NCBI GenBank assembly: GCA_944319745.1
Contig: CALUET010000023.1
Location: 1 to 64,000, forward strand
DNA length: 64,000 bases
Source of the DNA: an uncultured Phocaeicola sp.
GTDB lineage: Bacteria > Bacteroidota > Bacteroidia > Bacteroidales > Bacteroidaceae
Reading direction: 5' to 3'
Below are positions 45,115 to 55,580 of this stretch, in pieces. The translations under genes and the position numbers were made by a program. A model generated the notes under the pieces. It saw only the letters and a list, made by a program, of their open reading frames with translations. It did not search any database and was not told the DNA's origin. How positions within the stretch are numbered: position 1 is the stretch's first letter; the number at the start of each line of letters is the position of its first letter.

Positions 45115-45894
45115 ATGAAAATTGTTTTGATAGGTGCGGGAAACGTTGCCACGTGTTTGGGACTTGCTTTGCAAAAGTGCGGGCATACGCTGTGTCAGGT
45201 GGTCAGTAAGACCTCGGCCTCTGCCCGAGAACTTGCCGGTAAATTGGGCTGTTCTTCGGCGGTTTTTTCTGAAAAGATCGAGGCCGATGCGGAACTTTAT
45301 ATTGTTGCGGTGGTTGATGATGCGTTGGAGGATGTTACCCGTGCGGTTTCTTCCAGCAATCCGAATGCCTTGTTTGTCCATACGTCCGGCAGTGTTTCCA
45401 TAGATGTCTGGAGGGGAAAGGCCATGCGGTTCGGCGTTTTTTATCCGATGCAAACGTTTACGAAGTCGCGTCCGGTGGATTTTTCGGAGGTATCTTTCTT
45501 CGTCGAAGCAAACAGAGAACAGGACGTTGTTTTACTGAAGACGCTGGCCGGTCAGTTGGGATCGAAGGCGTATGAAATAACTTCTGCGCAAAGACGCATC
45601 TTGCATATTGCAGCAGTCTTCGCATGCAACTTCACAAACCACATGTATGCCGTAGCCGCCCGGTTGATGGAAAAGCACGATTTGCCTTTCGAATCGTTAT
45701 TGCCTTTAATAGACGAAACGGCGCGTAAGGTTCATCATCTCGCTCCGGTTGATGCACAAACGGGGCCGGCAAGGCGGAATGATGAAAAAATTCTGGCCGC
45801 TCATCGGGCAATGTTGGCAGATGAACCGGCATTGGCTGGGTTGTACGAGCTGATTAGTAAAGACATTCAAGATTATGAACAGAATCACAAATAG
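45115..45894 (+). CDS. Rossmann-like plus DUF2520 domain protein
   Basis: This 259-residue protein has an N-terminal NAD(P)-binding Rossmann domain (VLIGAGNVATCLG, about 4-16) and a C-terminal helical DUF2520 domain (about 130-255), in the broader 6-phosphogluconate/F420-NADP reductase-like superfamily. The conserved FVHTSGS and FYPMQTFTK segments are present. Its reaction is unknown. It lies 10 bases after the nitroreductase gene and 6 before the KdsC-like gene. Confidence 0.85.
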   Translation: MKIVLIGAGNVATCLGLALQKCGHTLCQVVSKTSASARELAGKLGCSSAVFSEKIEADAELYIVAVVDDALEDVTRAVSSSNPNALFVHTSGSVSIDVWRGKAMRFGVFYPMQTFTKSRPVDFSEVSFFVEANREQDVVLLKTLAGQLGSKAYEITSAQRRILHIAAVFACNFTNHMYAVAARLMEKHDLPFESLLPLIDETARKVHHLAPVDAQTGPARRNDEKILAAHRAMLADEPALAGLYELISKDIQDYEQNHK

Positions 45895-45900
45895 CAGTCT

Positions 45901-46419
45901 ATGATAAATTATGATTTGACAAAAATAAAAGCTTTGATATTCGATGTCGATGGAGTCCTAAGTGCGGAAACCATTTTGCTGCATCCGGAGGGGGAACCCA
46001 TGCGTACGGTTAACATCAAAGACGGTTATGCGTTGCAGCTGGCCGCGAAGTGCGGATTGCACATTGCCATTATTACCGGAGGAAAATCCGATGCCATTCG
46101 AAAACGTTACGAGGCGTTGGGTGTGAAAGATATCTACATGGGAGCGGCTGTGAAAACTCGTGAATATACCGATTTTATACAGAAATATGACTTAAAGCCT
46201 GAAGAGATTCTTTATATGGGAGATGATATTCCCGATTACGAAGTGCTTTCTTTAGTCGGATTGCCGTGTTGTCCGGCCGATGCGGCTCCCGAGGTTAAGG
46301 CAGTTTGCCGGTACACTTCTCACAGGAAGGGCGGATACGGTTGCGGACGCGACGTGATAGAACAGGTATTGCGTGCGCAAGGGAAATGGATGACGCATCG
46401 GGATGCGTTCGGATGGTAA
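45901..46419 (+). CDS. kdsC: KDO-8-phosphate phosphatase-like HAD protein (KdsC)
   Basis: This 172-residue, capless HAD phosphatase matches KdsC, which hydrolyses 3-deoxy-D-manno-octulosonate 8-phosphate in lipopolysaccharide synthesis. Motif I FDVDGVL (D17, D19), IKDGYAL, motif II ITGGKS, and motif IV MGDDIPD are present; the [12 protein letters not shown]-terminal tail is typical of tetrameric KdsC. A related nucleotide-sugar phosphatase cannot be excluded. Confidence 0.88.
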   Translation: MINYDLTKIKALIFDVDGVLSAETILLHPEGEPMRTVNIKDGYALQLAAKCGLHIAIITGGKSDAIRKRYEALGVKDIYMGAAVKTREYTDFIQKYDLKPEEILYMGDDIPDYEVLSLVGLPCCPADAAPEVKAVCRYTSHRKGGYGCGRDVIEQVLRAQGKWMTHRDAFGW

Positions 46420-46436
46420 TAAATGTTTGAAAGCGT

Positions 46437-47018
46437 ATGTTGGAAAATTTGAAGAACTATAAAGTGATATTGGCGTCGAACTCTCCGCGTCGTCGCGAAT
46501 TATTGTCGGGGTTGGGGATTGACTACGAAGTGAAAGTATTGCCGGATATCAGCGAAGTTTATCCGGATTCATTGCGGGGAGAAGAAATCCCGATGTATAT
46601 CGCTCGTGAAAAGGCCGAGGCTTATCGTTCCGTTATGCGGCCCGATGAACTGATTATTACGGCCGATACCATTGTGTACATCGGCGGGGAAGTCTTGGGA
46701 AAACCCGTAGATGAAGCGGATGCCTATCGTATGTTGCATGTTTTGTCGGGACGCTCGCACCATGTCATCACGGGAGTTTGCCTTACCTCACAGGAAAAAC
46801 AGAAAACATTCTCTTCGGTAACGGAAGTGATGTTTGACACCTTGTCCGACGAAGAAATCGATTTTTATGTCCGGACATTCAAGCCTTTTGATAAAGCCGG
46901 CTCGTACGGCGTGCAGGAATGGATCGGCTTTATCGGCGTAAAAGGCCTGAAAGGTTCGTTCTATAATATTATGGGTCTGCCCGTGCAACGCTTGTATCAG
47001 GAGTTGAAACTGTGGTGA
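46437..47018 (+). CDS. maf: Maf family nucleotide pyrophosphatase
   Basis: This 193-residue protein is a Maf nucleoside-triphosphate pyrophosphatase. The N-terminal ASNSPRRRELL loop, the REKAEAY region, the catalytic TADTIVY segment and GSYGVQEW near the C-terminus are all typical. YhdE-type enzymes cleave dTTP and UTP, removing modified pyrimidine nucleotides. It is the last gene of the operon and converges with the next gene. Confidence 0.93.
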   Translation: MLENLKNYKVILASNSPRRRELLSGLGIDYEVKVLPDISEVYPDSLRGEEIPMYIAREKAEAYRSVMRPDELIITADTIVYIGGEVLGKPVDEADAYRMLHVLSGRSHHVITGVCLTSQEKQKTFSSVTEVMFDTLSDEEIDFYVRTFKPFDKAGSYGVQEWIGFIGVKGLKGSFYNIMGLPVQRLYQELKLW

Positions 47019-47054
47019 ACCGTCTGTAAGAGGCTGTTCTTCGGGACAGAACGT

Positions 47055-48218
47055 TCAGTCTCCCCGGTAAAAACTTAGCAGGGCATGGCGCGCTATGAAG
47101 TCGGCATTTTGAGAAACCAGCATTTGTTCTTTCTCGCCCGGCAGCATGGCGTCGGGTAAAAGTCGGTTTGTTATGCAGTAAGTCAGCAGATCGGGCGGGC
47201 AAAGCATCTCCTCCGTCAGTAAGCGGAATGCATGCTTTTGAGCTTCTTCTTTGTCGTAAAGCGGATTGTTTTTGTCGGCAATGTATGCACAAATATCTTT
47301 TGCAAGAAGGATTCCTTTCTCGGGATGTACCATCAGGATGAAGTCTTTATGTTTCTTTAATTGCGGCAGCATGTGATCTTCGTCGTCGGGCCATTTCAAA
47401 ATGTCTGCAAGAAACCGGTGCAGACTCTCGTATCCGTCTAAATAAACAATGCGTTTCCCTCCCGTACCTTCCGTAAACTTTTGGTAAATTTCCGCATGTG
47501 TTTTTTTCATATCTTCGAGAAGTGTTTCCGGAACGGGGAACAGGTCTTTTACCGTTTTCCACGAGGTGTCGTCTGACAGAATGCCGATCCATTCGTGTAA
47601 GAATAGCGCCAGCGGGCCGGTGGGGATAATAAATCGATGATGAGGAGCCATGTCTTTTATGTAAGGGGCCACGGCCGGTTCGGTAAGATAAGTATGTGCG
47701 AACAGCCATGTCAGCTTATGTTCGGCTTCTTTTTCGCTATTGAATTTTGTGAAATAACCGTTTAACCGCTCGTTTTCCGGCGCTGTTTCGTATGCCTTCG
47801 AGAGCGTGTCGTAAAAGGAAGCTGCCAGTTTTATAATCCGTTCGTCGTTGGGATTAATGTAAGGATGAGGGTAAGTGGCCTTTTCCCATGTGTTCCAGAT
47901 GATGAAACGCAGGTCTGTTTCGTTAACTTCATCTCTTACATAATTTTCTTCTGCCGGCCAAAACGGAAGCAATTTCCCGTATAACCGTTCATGTTCCCCG
48001 ATAAATGATGCCCAAAGGCCGAGGCCGGAAATCGTATCTTCCAGGTAAGCCGAGGCGTAAAGGCACATTTTCCTTCGGTAAATGTCGGGAAGTTCCGGCG
48101 GAAATTCCTGTCGGTACAGTTCATTGGCCAGCGTGGTAAAATACATATCTGTCGGGGTAGTGTTGGTATAAGGATGAATTTCCATCCACTCTTTCGGGAA
48201 TATCTTGTTCGAAGTCAT
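47055..48218 (-). CDS. Uncharacterised protein, possibly DUF3843 family
   Basis: This 387-residue soluble protein has no recognisable catalytic motif. It begins FPKEWMEIHPYTNTTPTDMYF and contains helix-rich segments with many tryptophans and aromatic residues, resembling what I recall of Bacteroidetes DUF3843 proteins; that assignment is tentative. No signal peptide is seen. It lies 19 bases after the membrane-anchored gene on the same strand, and the two probably form a small operon. Confidence 0.6.
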   Translation of the reverse strand: MTSNKIFPKEWMEIHPYTNTTPTDMYFTTLANELYRQEFPPELPDIYRRKMCLYASAYLEDTISGLGLWASFIGEHERLYGKLLPFWPAEENYVRDEVNETDLRFIIWNTWEKATYPHPYINPNDERIIKLAASFYDTLSKAYETAPENERLNGYFTKFNSEKEAEHKLTWLFAHTYLTEPAVAPYIKDMAPHHRFIIPTGPLALFLHEWIGILSDDTSWKTVKDLFPVPETLLEDMKKTHAEIYQKFTEGTGGKRIVYLDGYESLHRFLADILKWPDDEDHMLPQLKKHKDFILMVHPEKGILLAKDICAYIADKNNPLYDKEEAQKHAFRLLTEEMLCPPDLLTYCITNRLLPDAMLPGEKEQMLVSQNADFIARHALLSFYRGD

Positions 48219-48237
48219 AAATGTTTTGTTTACCGAA

Positions 48238-48903
48238 TTATGGATTTTGTTTTTCTTTTTGAGGTTCTATCGGTTCGGAGTTGTCTTTGTATGCGGAAAA
48301 ACCTTTCACTTGTATGCGCTCGGTTTTGCCTTTTTCGTTTCCGGTGCTCTTCCCAAATTGGTTTAAATTATCTTTTATGGCATTGTGCACATCGAAGAAT
48401 TGGTCGAGCAACATCTGCATGTGTTCTACCAGTTCGCCCTCGTTCGGAGAGAAAAACGTATGGCATCGCGAGTGAAGCCCTACGGTCTTTCCGTCTTCGT
48501 CCGCCATGTATACGGTAGTTATCATCGAGTTTATGTTTACCAGATTGATAATTTCTTTCAGATAAGGGAAGGCTTCATTGTCGATGCTGATGGAACCCCA
48601 CCAAGGATTCCATATCATGATGAAACGGTTTTCCTCTTCTGCTGCTATGTAGAAGTCGTCTCCCTGATATTTGAAACGAATGTTTCCGTCTTCGTTAAGG
48701 GCAGGTTGGCAGCCGATTTTCTTCAGCGTGTTGGAAACAAGATCTTGTGTTTTTATGTCATCCAGCTCGTTTTTTGTCAATTGTTCGAGATGTTTCAGCC
48801 GCTTTTTTTGCTTGTTTAAAATATTCAGGCCGAATAAGGCGATAGGCCATAGGGCTAAAGCTATTACGGCAATGAGAAGAGCAATGTCGGATATGTCGTT
48901 CAT
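48238..48903 (-). CDS. Membrane-anchored protein with YbjN-like domain, unknown
   Basis: This 221-residue protein has one N-terminal membrane helix (about 7-28), a basic coiled segment (about 30-55) and a soluble domain (about 55-175). The domain pattern of a starting helix, then beta hairpins around FKYQGDDFYIAAEEENRFIMIW and a long C-terminal helix, resembles YbjN or secretion-chaperone folds. The last 40 residues are charged and low-complexity. Function is unknown. It is the first gene of a pair with the downstream uncharacterised gene. Confidence 0.65.
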   Translation of the reverse strand: MNDISDIALLIAVIALALWPIALFGLNILNKQKKRLKHLEQLTKNELDDIKTQDLVSNTLKKIGCQPALNEDGNIRFKYQGDDFYIAAEEENRFIMIWNPWWGSISIDNEAFPYLKEIINLVNINSMITTVYMADEDGKTVGLHSRCHTFFSPNEGELVEHMQMLLDQFFDVHNAIKDNLNQFGKSTGNEKGKTERIQVKGFSAYKDNSEPIEPQKEKQNP

Positions 48904-49076
48904 TATTGTAAAACTAAAAGTTGTTTAAGTGAAAAGAACTGCTTATTTTTGTATAAAGATAAAGATATTTTTTAAAAAGAAGCCTATAAATGTAGATATT
49001 AGTCTTTTTTAAATGATACGGATGCAGTGATGTTTGTAAAAAACTGTTTTATAATTGAGTTTAAAAAAGACGGCTT

Positions 49077-49634
49077 ATGAAAAGATTTATATTATTGATG
49101 TTATTGGGATGTGCCGGATTGACTGGATATGCAACGGCACAAACACCTTCAGGCGATACCGTACGCGAGCAAAAGAAGGTGAAGGAAGAACAGTTGGACA
49201 GCCTGCTTCATACCGAAGCTTTGCGGGCAATGGCAAATCAGTTCTTCGTGTTGGAGGCAGACCGGGTAGTCCTTCGGAACATGCAAACGGTTTATGTTTC
49301 TCCGGGAATCAATTTTGTTTCCGTAAAAAACGACAAGGCTGTGGTACAAATATCCTTCGATGCTTCCGAACCCGGGCTGAACGGAGTGGGTGGCATTACG
49401 GTTGAAGGTACGGTTTCTTCGTATAAGATGAAACAAGACAAGAAGGGATATACTTATTTGAACTTTGATGTTTTGGGGGCAAGCATATCGGCTAAGATCG
49501 ATATTTACCTGATGCCCGAAAGTAATCGCGCCTCGGTGACGGTTTATCCGAACTTAAATTCAAACAAGGTGACCTTGACCGGTGTCTTGAAGCCGGCCGA
49601 AAAAAGCAATGTGTTTAAAGGGAATTCTTTGTAA
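49077..49634 (+). CDS. DUF4251 family secreted protein
   Basis: This 185-residue protein has a signal peptide (about 1-22, ending ATAQ), a helical ELxxLLHTEALRAMANQFFVLEAD-like segment and a beta domain (about 60-185) matching the Bacteroidetes DUF4251 family. Its function is unknown; localisation is probably periplasmic. It is followed by a DUF4136 lipoprotein gene and a beta-barrel gene. Confidence 0.8.
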   Translation: MKRFILLMLLGCAGLTGYATAQTPSGDTVREQKKVKEEQLDSLLHTEALRAMANQFFVLEADRVVLRNMQTVYVSPGINFVSVKNDKAVVQISFDASEPGLNGVGGITVEGTVSSYKMKQDKKGYTYLNFDVLGASISAKIDIYLMPESNRASVTVYPNLNSNKVTLTGVLKPAEKSNVFKGNSL

Positions 49635-49676
49635 AATGTCAGGATGTGACACGCTAATGATAAAACAGAAAGAGCA

Positions 49677-50312
49677 ATGAGAAGACAAAGTTTATGGTTT
49701 CTCCTGGGGATATTTCTTGTCTCTTGCGAGAAAGATGTGAATATGGATAACCTAAGTCCGGAACTGACTGTCTATACAGATTATGACAACAGCGTGGATT
49801 TTAATAATTACAAAACCTATTATTTGCCGGATAGTATCCTGGATGTAAGCGGAAATGCTGTGGCGTATTGGGACGACGAACTTGCATTGTCTGTGATTAA
49901 GGAAGTGGCGAGCAACATGGAAGGACGGGGCTTTACGCGTCTTTCGACGGAACAAAAAAGTGAAGCCGACGTGGGCTTGCAACTGACGTATGTGCCTCAA
50001 TCTTTGCAGATAGTCTCGGGTGCCTGGTGGCCTGTCGGCTTCTGGGGCGGATGGTGGAGCGGTTGGTTCTATCCTTACCCGCGGGTGGTGAGCTTTGATA
50101 CCCAGACCTTTTTGATGGAAATGGTCGACCTTACTGCAAACGACGGGGGACAGGAAGAACATATCTTGCCGGTGATTTGGTATGTGGCAACCTCCGGTTA
50201 TCGTTATGGAAGCCTGCGTGTGAATGTGCAGCTGATGATGGATGCCGCAAATCAGGCTTTTGCTCAATCAAGTTATGTTCGGACAATTAATACAGAGGAG
50301 GGCGGCTTATGA
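49677..50312 (+). CDS. DUF4136 family lipoprotein
   Basis: This 211-residue protein has a lipoprotein signal (lipobox LVSC, C17) and a DUF4136 domain: VYTDYDNSVDFNNYKTYYL near the N-terminus, a helix with VIKEVASNMEGRGF and later beta strands. A tryptophan- and glycine-rich stretch near residue 120 (WWPVGFWGGWWSGWF) is notable. Function is unknown. It overlaps the downstream barrel gene by 4 bases (ATGA), implying coupled translation. Confidence 0.82.
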   Translation: MRRQSLWFLLGIFLVSCEKDVNMDNLSPELTVYTDYDNSVDFNNYKTYYLPDSILDVSGNAVAYWDDELALSVIKEVASNMEGRGFTRLSTEQKSEADVGLQLTYVPQSLQIVSGAWWPVGFWGGWWSGWFYPYPRVVSFDTQTFLMEMVDLTANDGGQEEHILPVIWYVATSGYRYGSLRVNVQLMMDAANQAFAQSSYVRTINTEEGGL

Positions 50313-50947
50313 TGAAAATAATTCGTTCCATTGCGGGAAAGGTCTTGATGTTTTGCATAATGTTTGCCGTTGTTCCGGTAAAAAGCCATGCGCAATGGAA
50401 TCCGGCAAAGGCTCATTGTATCATAGACTGGCAGATGAATGCGCCGATTGGTACCGGCTTTGTGGAAAAGATCAGCGGTTGGGGTATGAATTTTGAAGGA
50501 ACTTATGACATAACGCCTCATTGGGCTTTGGGAGCATTCGTAAATTTTCATACGAACCGTAAGTATATCGACCGGCAAACTATCGCATTGTCGCCCACAG
50601 AAGCGCTAACGACAGACCAGCAACGCTCCGCTTTCCAGTTGCCTTTTGGCTTGACAACTTCTTATAACCTGCGCCCGGGAAGGGTGTTTCGTCCTTATGT
50701 AGGGGCCAAAATGGGCGCAATGTTTGCAAGAAACACGACTTATTTTGGTATAAACGGGCGTTATGATGAAGGATGGGGATTTTATGTTTCCCCGGAAATC
50801 GGCCTGAAAATTCATCCGTTTCGTCACTGTCGACTCGGATTCCATATAGCAGGATTTTACAACTATGCGACCAACCATACACGAATCCTTCTCGGCGAAG
50901 TGGATGGACAAAGCGATTTGGGCTTTCGCCTGGGTGTGATATTCTGA
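50309..50947 (+). CDS. Small outer-membrane beta-barrel protein
   Basis: This 212-residue protein has a signal peptide (about 1-29, ending SHAQ) and alternating hydrophobic strands ending in a C-terminal F (FRLGVIF), typical of an eight-stranded outer-membrane barrel (OmpW/porin-like). FRPYVGAKMGAMF and YVSPEIGLKIHP are likely strands. Substrate or role is unknown. It overlaps the DUF4136 gene by 4 bases. Confidence 0.78.
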   Translation: MMKIIRSIAGKVLMFCIMFAVVPVKSHAQWNPAKAHCIIDWQMNAPIGTGFVEKISGWGMNFEGTYDITPHWALGAFVNFHTNRKYIDRQTIALSPTEALTTDQQRSAFQLPFGLTTSYNLRPGRVFRPYVGAKMGAMFARNTTYFGINGRYDEGWGFYVSPEIGLKIHPFRHCRLGFHIAGFYNYATNHTRILLGEVDGQSDLGFRLGVIF

Positions 50948-50994
50948 TTCGAAATACAGGCGGTTTTTGCGTGACAGCCTTTTGATGTGATGGA

Positions 50995-51034
50995 AAGGAT
51001 ATGTGTGTTTTGCGACGCACATATCCTTATTTTG
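50995..51034 (+). terminator. Terminator after envelope trio
   Basis: AAGGATATGTG (50995-51005) pairs with CACATATCCTT (51018-51028), extended by two inner pairs, followed by ATTTTG. Confidence 0.7.
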
Positions 51035-51110
51035 TGAAAAAGATGGGGATGTTCCGTACAAAACATTTGCGAATCTTCTTTGATAATTTCCTCATCCCGT
51101 TATATTTTAT

Positions 51111-51118
51111 TACCTTTG
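51111..51118 (+). promoter_or_regulatory. Putative -7 box of ABC-F gene
   Basis: TACCTTTG matches TAnnTTTG, 44 bases before the ATG at 51163. Confidence 0.5.
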
Positions 51119-51162
51119 CCAACCAATTTTTTAAGTTCGAATTGAATAAATTACAAAGATAA

Positions 51163-52779
<1,617 letters not shown>

Positions 52780-52795
52780 GTCTTTTACCCATTTT

Positions 52796-53959
52796 ATGGA
52801 AAATATCAGTTTAAATTCCCGGCAGTCGAAACCGCATATCGTGTGGTTGGATGTGGTACGTTTCGTGGCAATGTTTACAGTTGTATGTTGTCATTCGGCC
52901 GATCCGTTTAATTTTTATTCGGGAAACGTCACGGCCGATTCTGAAAATATCAAGTTCTGGGGAGCCATTTACGGAGCTTTTTTGCGTCCTTGCGTTCCAT
53001 TGTTTGTAATGATTACCGGCGCGTTACTGCTTCCGGTTCGCGGGGAAACATCTGTATTTTACCGAAAACGCATCAGTCGCGTCTTGTGGCCTTTCCTGAT
53101 ATGGTCCGTTCTTTATAATATATTTCCTTATGTAACGAAACTTCTGGGCTGTTCTCCGGATGTGGTTCTCGCGTGTTTCCCTTATGCCGATGCGGACGTT
53201 ATGAGTCGCTCGCTCGGTGTTTCGTTGAAATCAATTGCAGAGATACCTTTGAATTTCTCGGCAATCGACGGTCACATGTGGTATATTTATCTGCTTATCG
53301 GCATGTATTTGTATATGCCGATCTTCTCTGCCTGGGTAGAGAAGGCAAGCGAAAAGGCCAAAGGATGGTTTCTTTTGGCGTGGGGTGTTACGTTGTTTGT
53401 CCCGTATTACCGCATGTTTGCAGATCAATATATCTGGGGTTCTTGTTCGTGGAACGAGTTTTATATGTTATACAACTTCGCCGGCTTTAACGGATATTTG
53501 CTTCTTGGACATTATTTGCGCCATCACGATTGGAGTTTGTCTAAGGTCTTGGCTTATGGCATCCCCATGTTTGCTGTCGGATATGCCGTTACGTTTTTCG
53601 GTTTCCGGTATATGACTGCTTCACCCGATTGCACGGCCGAGGAATACGAACTCTTTTTATATTATTGTTCGCCGAATGTAGTCATGATGACCATCCCGGT
53701 GTTTTTGTTGCTGAAAAAGGTGAAAGTTACCAATCTGCGCTTGCAAAACGCCTTGGCTAACCTCACAATCTGTGGTTTCGGTGTATATATGATTCATTTT
53801 TTCCTTACGGGTCCGGGTATTGTGCTGGCGCGCTATTGCCATATCCCCGTGCCGCTTCAGATTCTTTTTTCGGCAGTCATTGCTTTCTTTGTATCGTGGC
53901 TGCTGGTGATAGGCCTGAGGAAATTGTTCGGGAAATCTGCACGTTATATCGTGGGGTAA
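52796..53959 (+). CDS. Acyltransferase family 3 membrane protein
   Basis: This 387-residue integral membrane protein has about ten helices and the acyltransferase-3 N-terminal pattern LDVVRFVAMFTVVCCHSADPF, with the family R and H residues. RKRISRVLWPFLIWS is also typical. Members move acetyl or other acyl groups onto cell-surface polysaccharides or lipids (WecH/OafA-like). The acceptor here is unknown. It lies 16 bases after the ABC-F gene. Confidence 0.87.
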   Translation: MENISLNSRQSKPHIVWLDVVRFVAMFTVVCCHSADPFNFYSGNVTADSENIKFWGAIYGAFLRPCVPLFVMITGALLLPVRGETSVFYRKRISRVLWPFLIWSVLYNIFPYVTKLLGCSPDVVLACFPYADADVMSRSLGVSLKSIAEIPLNFSAIDGHMWYIYLLIGMYLYMPIFSAWVEKASEKAKGWFLLAWGVTLFVPYYRMFADQYIWGSCSWNEFYMLYNFAGFNGYLLLGHYLRHHDWSLSKVLAYGIPMFAVGYAVTFFGFRYMTASPDCTAEEYELFLYYCSPNVVMMTIPVFLLLKKVKVTNLRLQNALANLTICGFGVYMIHFFLTGPGIVLARYCHIPVPLQILFSAVIAFFVSWLLVIGLRKLFGKSARYIVG

Positions 53960-54013
53960 GGCAATAGTCTCGATGAATTTTCCGTTAATGCGACTTTGAG
54001 ATGGGCGTATCTT

Positions 54014-54493
54014 TTATTTCAGAAACTCGTTCCCGAATGAAAGGGGCAGCAAATCTTTTGTGCTTTTTACCAATAAAACTTTTTCTTTTCCGCACAGAAG
54101 GACACAAATGTCTTTTTGGTATCGTTGTTCTGCCTCGAGCAATACCTGACGGCATGCGCCACATGGAGTAACGGGCGCAATTGTTTCACCTGCCTGATCC
54201 CGGGCCGTTATGGCAATGGCCTCAATGGCCTGTTCGGGATACCTTGCGTTTGCATAAAACAGGGTGACGCGCTCCGCACATAAGCCCGAGGGGTAAGCTG
54301 CATTTTCCTGGTTATTTCCTGAAACGATATTCCCGTCATCGAGTAAGGCCGCCGCACCGACCGAAAAATGAGAATAGGGTGCATAGCTGTGTTTCGAAGC
54401 TTCTTTTGCGGCAGCAATCAGCTTCCGGTAGGTATCATTCAGTTCTTCGTATCGATATTCCTCGACATAAAATTCTATTTTCTTCCTTTTCAT
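54014..54493 (-). CDS. cdd: Cytidine deaminase
   Basis: This 159-residue zinc enzyme deaminates cytidine and deoxycytidine to uridine forms for pyrimidine salvage. The catalytic motif CAERVTLF (zinc C and catalytic E) and the second zinc motif PCGACRQ are intact, with SHFSVGAA and GNNQENAAYPSG upstream. The frame is open to 55324, but that extension lies antisense to the glucosaminidase gene; the ATG at 54493 starts at the family's usual N-terminus. Confidence 0.94.
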   Translation of the reverse strand: MKRKKIEFYVEEYRYEELNDTYRKLIAAAKEASKHSYAPYSHFSVGAAALLDDGNIVSGNNQENAAYPSGLCAERVTLFYANARYPEQAIEAIAITARDQAGETIAPVTPCGACRQVLLEAEQRYQKDICVLLCGKEKVLLVKSTKDLLPLSFGNEFLK

Positions 54494-54543
54494 GGCATTC
54501 CTCCTTGCGGGGAACAAAGCGTAAAGTTCCCGTTGTTTTATCA

Positions 54544-54551
54544 CAAACATA
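54544..54551 (-). promoter_or_regulatory. Putative -7 box of cdd
   Basis: The minus strand reads TATGTTTG, matching TAnnTTTG, 50 bases before the cdd ATG at 54493. Confidence 0.5.
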
Positions 54552-54603
54552 GTGAAAAAATTGTATAAATGTAGTATTGTTTTGGTTTTATCTTCGAATC
54601 GTT

Positions 54604-54611
54604 TAACTTTG
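54604..54611 (+). promoter_or_regulatory. Putative -7 box of glucosaminidase gene
   Basis: TAACTTTG matches TAnnTTTG, 29 bases before the ATG at 54641. Confidence 0.5.
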
Positions 54612-54640
54612 TGGACGGCTAATTTTATCATGAATTTATT

Positions 54641-55528
54641 ATGAGGTTGGTTAGATATATCGTAATGATTGGTCTGGTTCTTGCCGTGCTTCCGCTGAAT
54701 GCTCAACGGCGCAATGCGGCATACGAGGAGTATATAAAAAAATATCGTGAGCTTGCGGTTCATGAAATGAAGAAACATCATATACCGGCCAGTATCACGT
54801 TGGCGCAAGGATTGCTCGAGTCGGGAGCGGGAAGAAGTGCGCTTGCCCGCGAATCGAATAATCACTTCGGAATAAAATGCGGCGGAAGTTGGAGAGGAAA
54901 ATCCGTACGTTACGACGATGATGCCCCCAAAGAATGTTTCAGAGCTTATCGCAGTGTGAAAGATTCTTATGCCGATCATTCCGAATTTTTGCGGAAAGGT
55001 GCGCGGTATGCCTTCCTTTTCAAATTGAAAATAACCGATTACAAGGGTTGGGCCCGCGGATTGAAGAAGGCAGGATATGCCACGGATCCGAGTTATGCCA
55101 ACCGTTTGATCAGCATAATTGAACTGTACGATTTGGACCGTTACGACGAGGAAGGCGGACTGGAATTTGCAGAAAAATTTCCCAACCCGCACCAGCCTTA
55201 CCTGGCAAACGGCTTGCTTTATGTAATAGCCCGAAACGGAGATACGTTTAAATCGTTGTCCAAGGAGTTGGGCATCAGCCGCAGGAAGCTGAGGAAATAC
55301 AACGAATTGCCGAAAGATTATCAATTCACCGGCGGAGAGATTGTTTATTTGGAGAAAAAGAACAAGCGTGCTACGAAAGATTATTTGGTTTATACTGTTC
55401 GTCCGGGCGACTCGATGTATTCGATTTCTCAGAAATTTGGGATACGTTTGTCGCGGTTGTATAAGTTAAATAAGATGGATGCCGATGCACCTGCTCCCGA
55501 AGTTGGAACGATATTACGCTTGAGATGA
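54641..55528 (+). CDS. Glucosaminidase (GH73) with two LysM repeats
   Basis: This 295-residue secreted protein has a signal peptide (about 1-20, ending NAQ), a GH73 N-acetylglucosaminidase domain (about 28-170) and two LysM peptidoglycan-binding repeats (about 188-235 and 247-294). In the catalytic domain, ITLAQGLLESGAGRS contains the likely catalytic glutamate, and NNHFGIKC and YRSVKDSYADHSEFL are typical. It should hydrolyse the glycan strands of peptidoglycan. It is followed by a bidirectional terminator. Confidence 0.92.
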   Translation: MRLVRYIVMIGLVLAVLPLNAQRRNAAYEEYIKKYRELAVHEMKKHHIPASITLAQGLLESGAGRSALARESNNHFGIKCGGSWRGKSVRYDDDAPKECFRAYRSVKDSYADHSEFLRKGARYAFLFKLKITDYKGWARGLKKAGYATDPSYANRLISIIELYDLDRYDEEGGLEFAEKFPNPHQPYLANGLLYVIARNGDTFKSLSKELGISRRKLRKYNELPKDYQFTGGEIVYLEKKNKRATKDYLVYTVRPGDSMYSISQKFGIRLSRLYKLNKMDADAPAPEVGTILRLR

Positions 55529-55534
55529 TAAAGA

Positions 55535-55580
55535 AACGCCGGCATCCTTTCAGAACAAGATGCCGGCGTTCCTTCTTTTT
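55535..55580. terminator. Bidirectional terminator, 12-bp stem
   Basis: AACGCCGGCATC (55535-55546) pairs perfectly with GATGCCGGCGTT (55559-55570), followed by CCTTCTTTTT. It separates the convergent glucosaminidase and M20 peptidase genes. Confidence 0.88.

Noticed and set aside
54494-55324. N-terminal extension of the cytidine deaminase frame
   Set aside because: It is antisense to the glucosaminidase gene; the family N-terminus begins at 54493.
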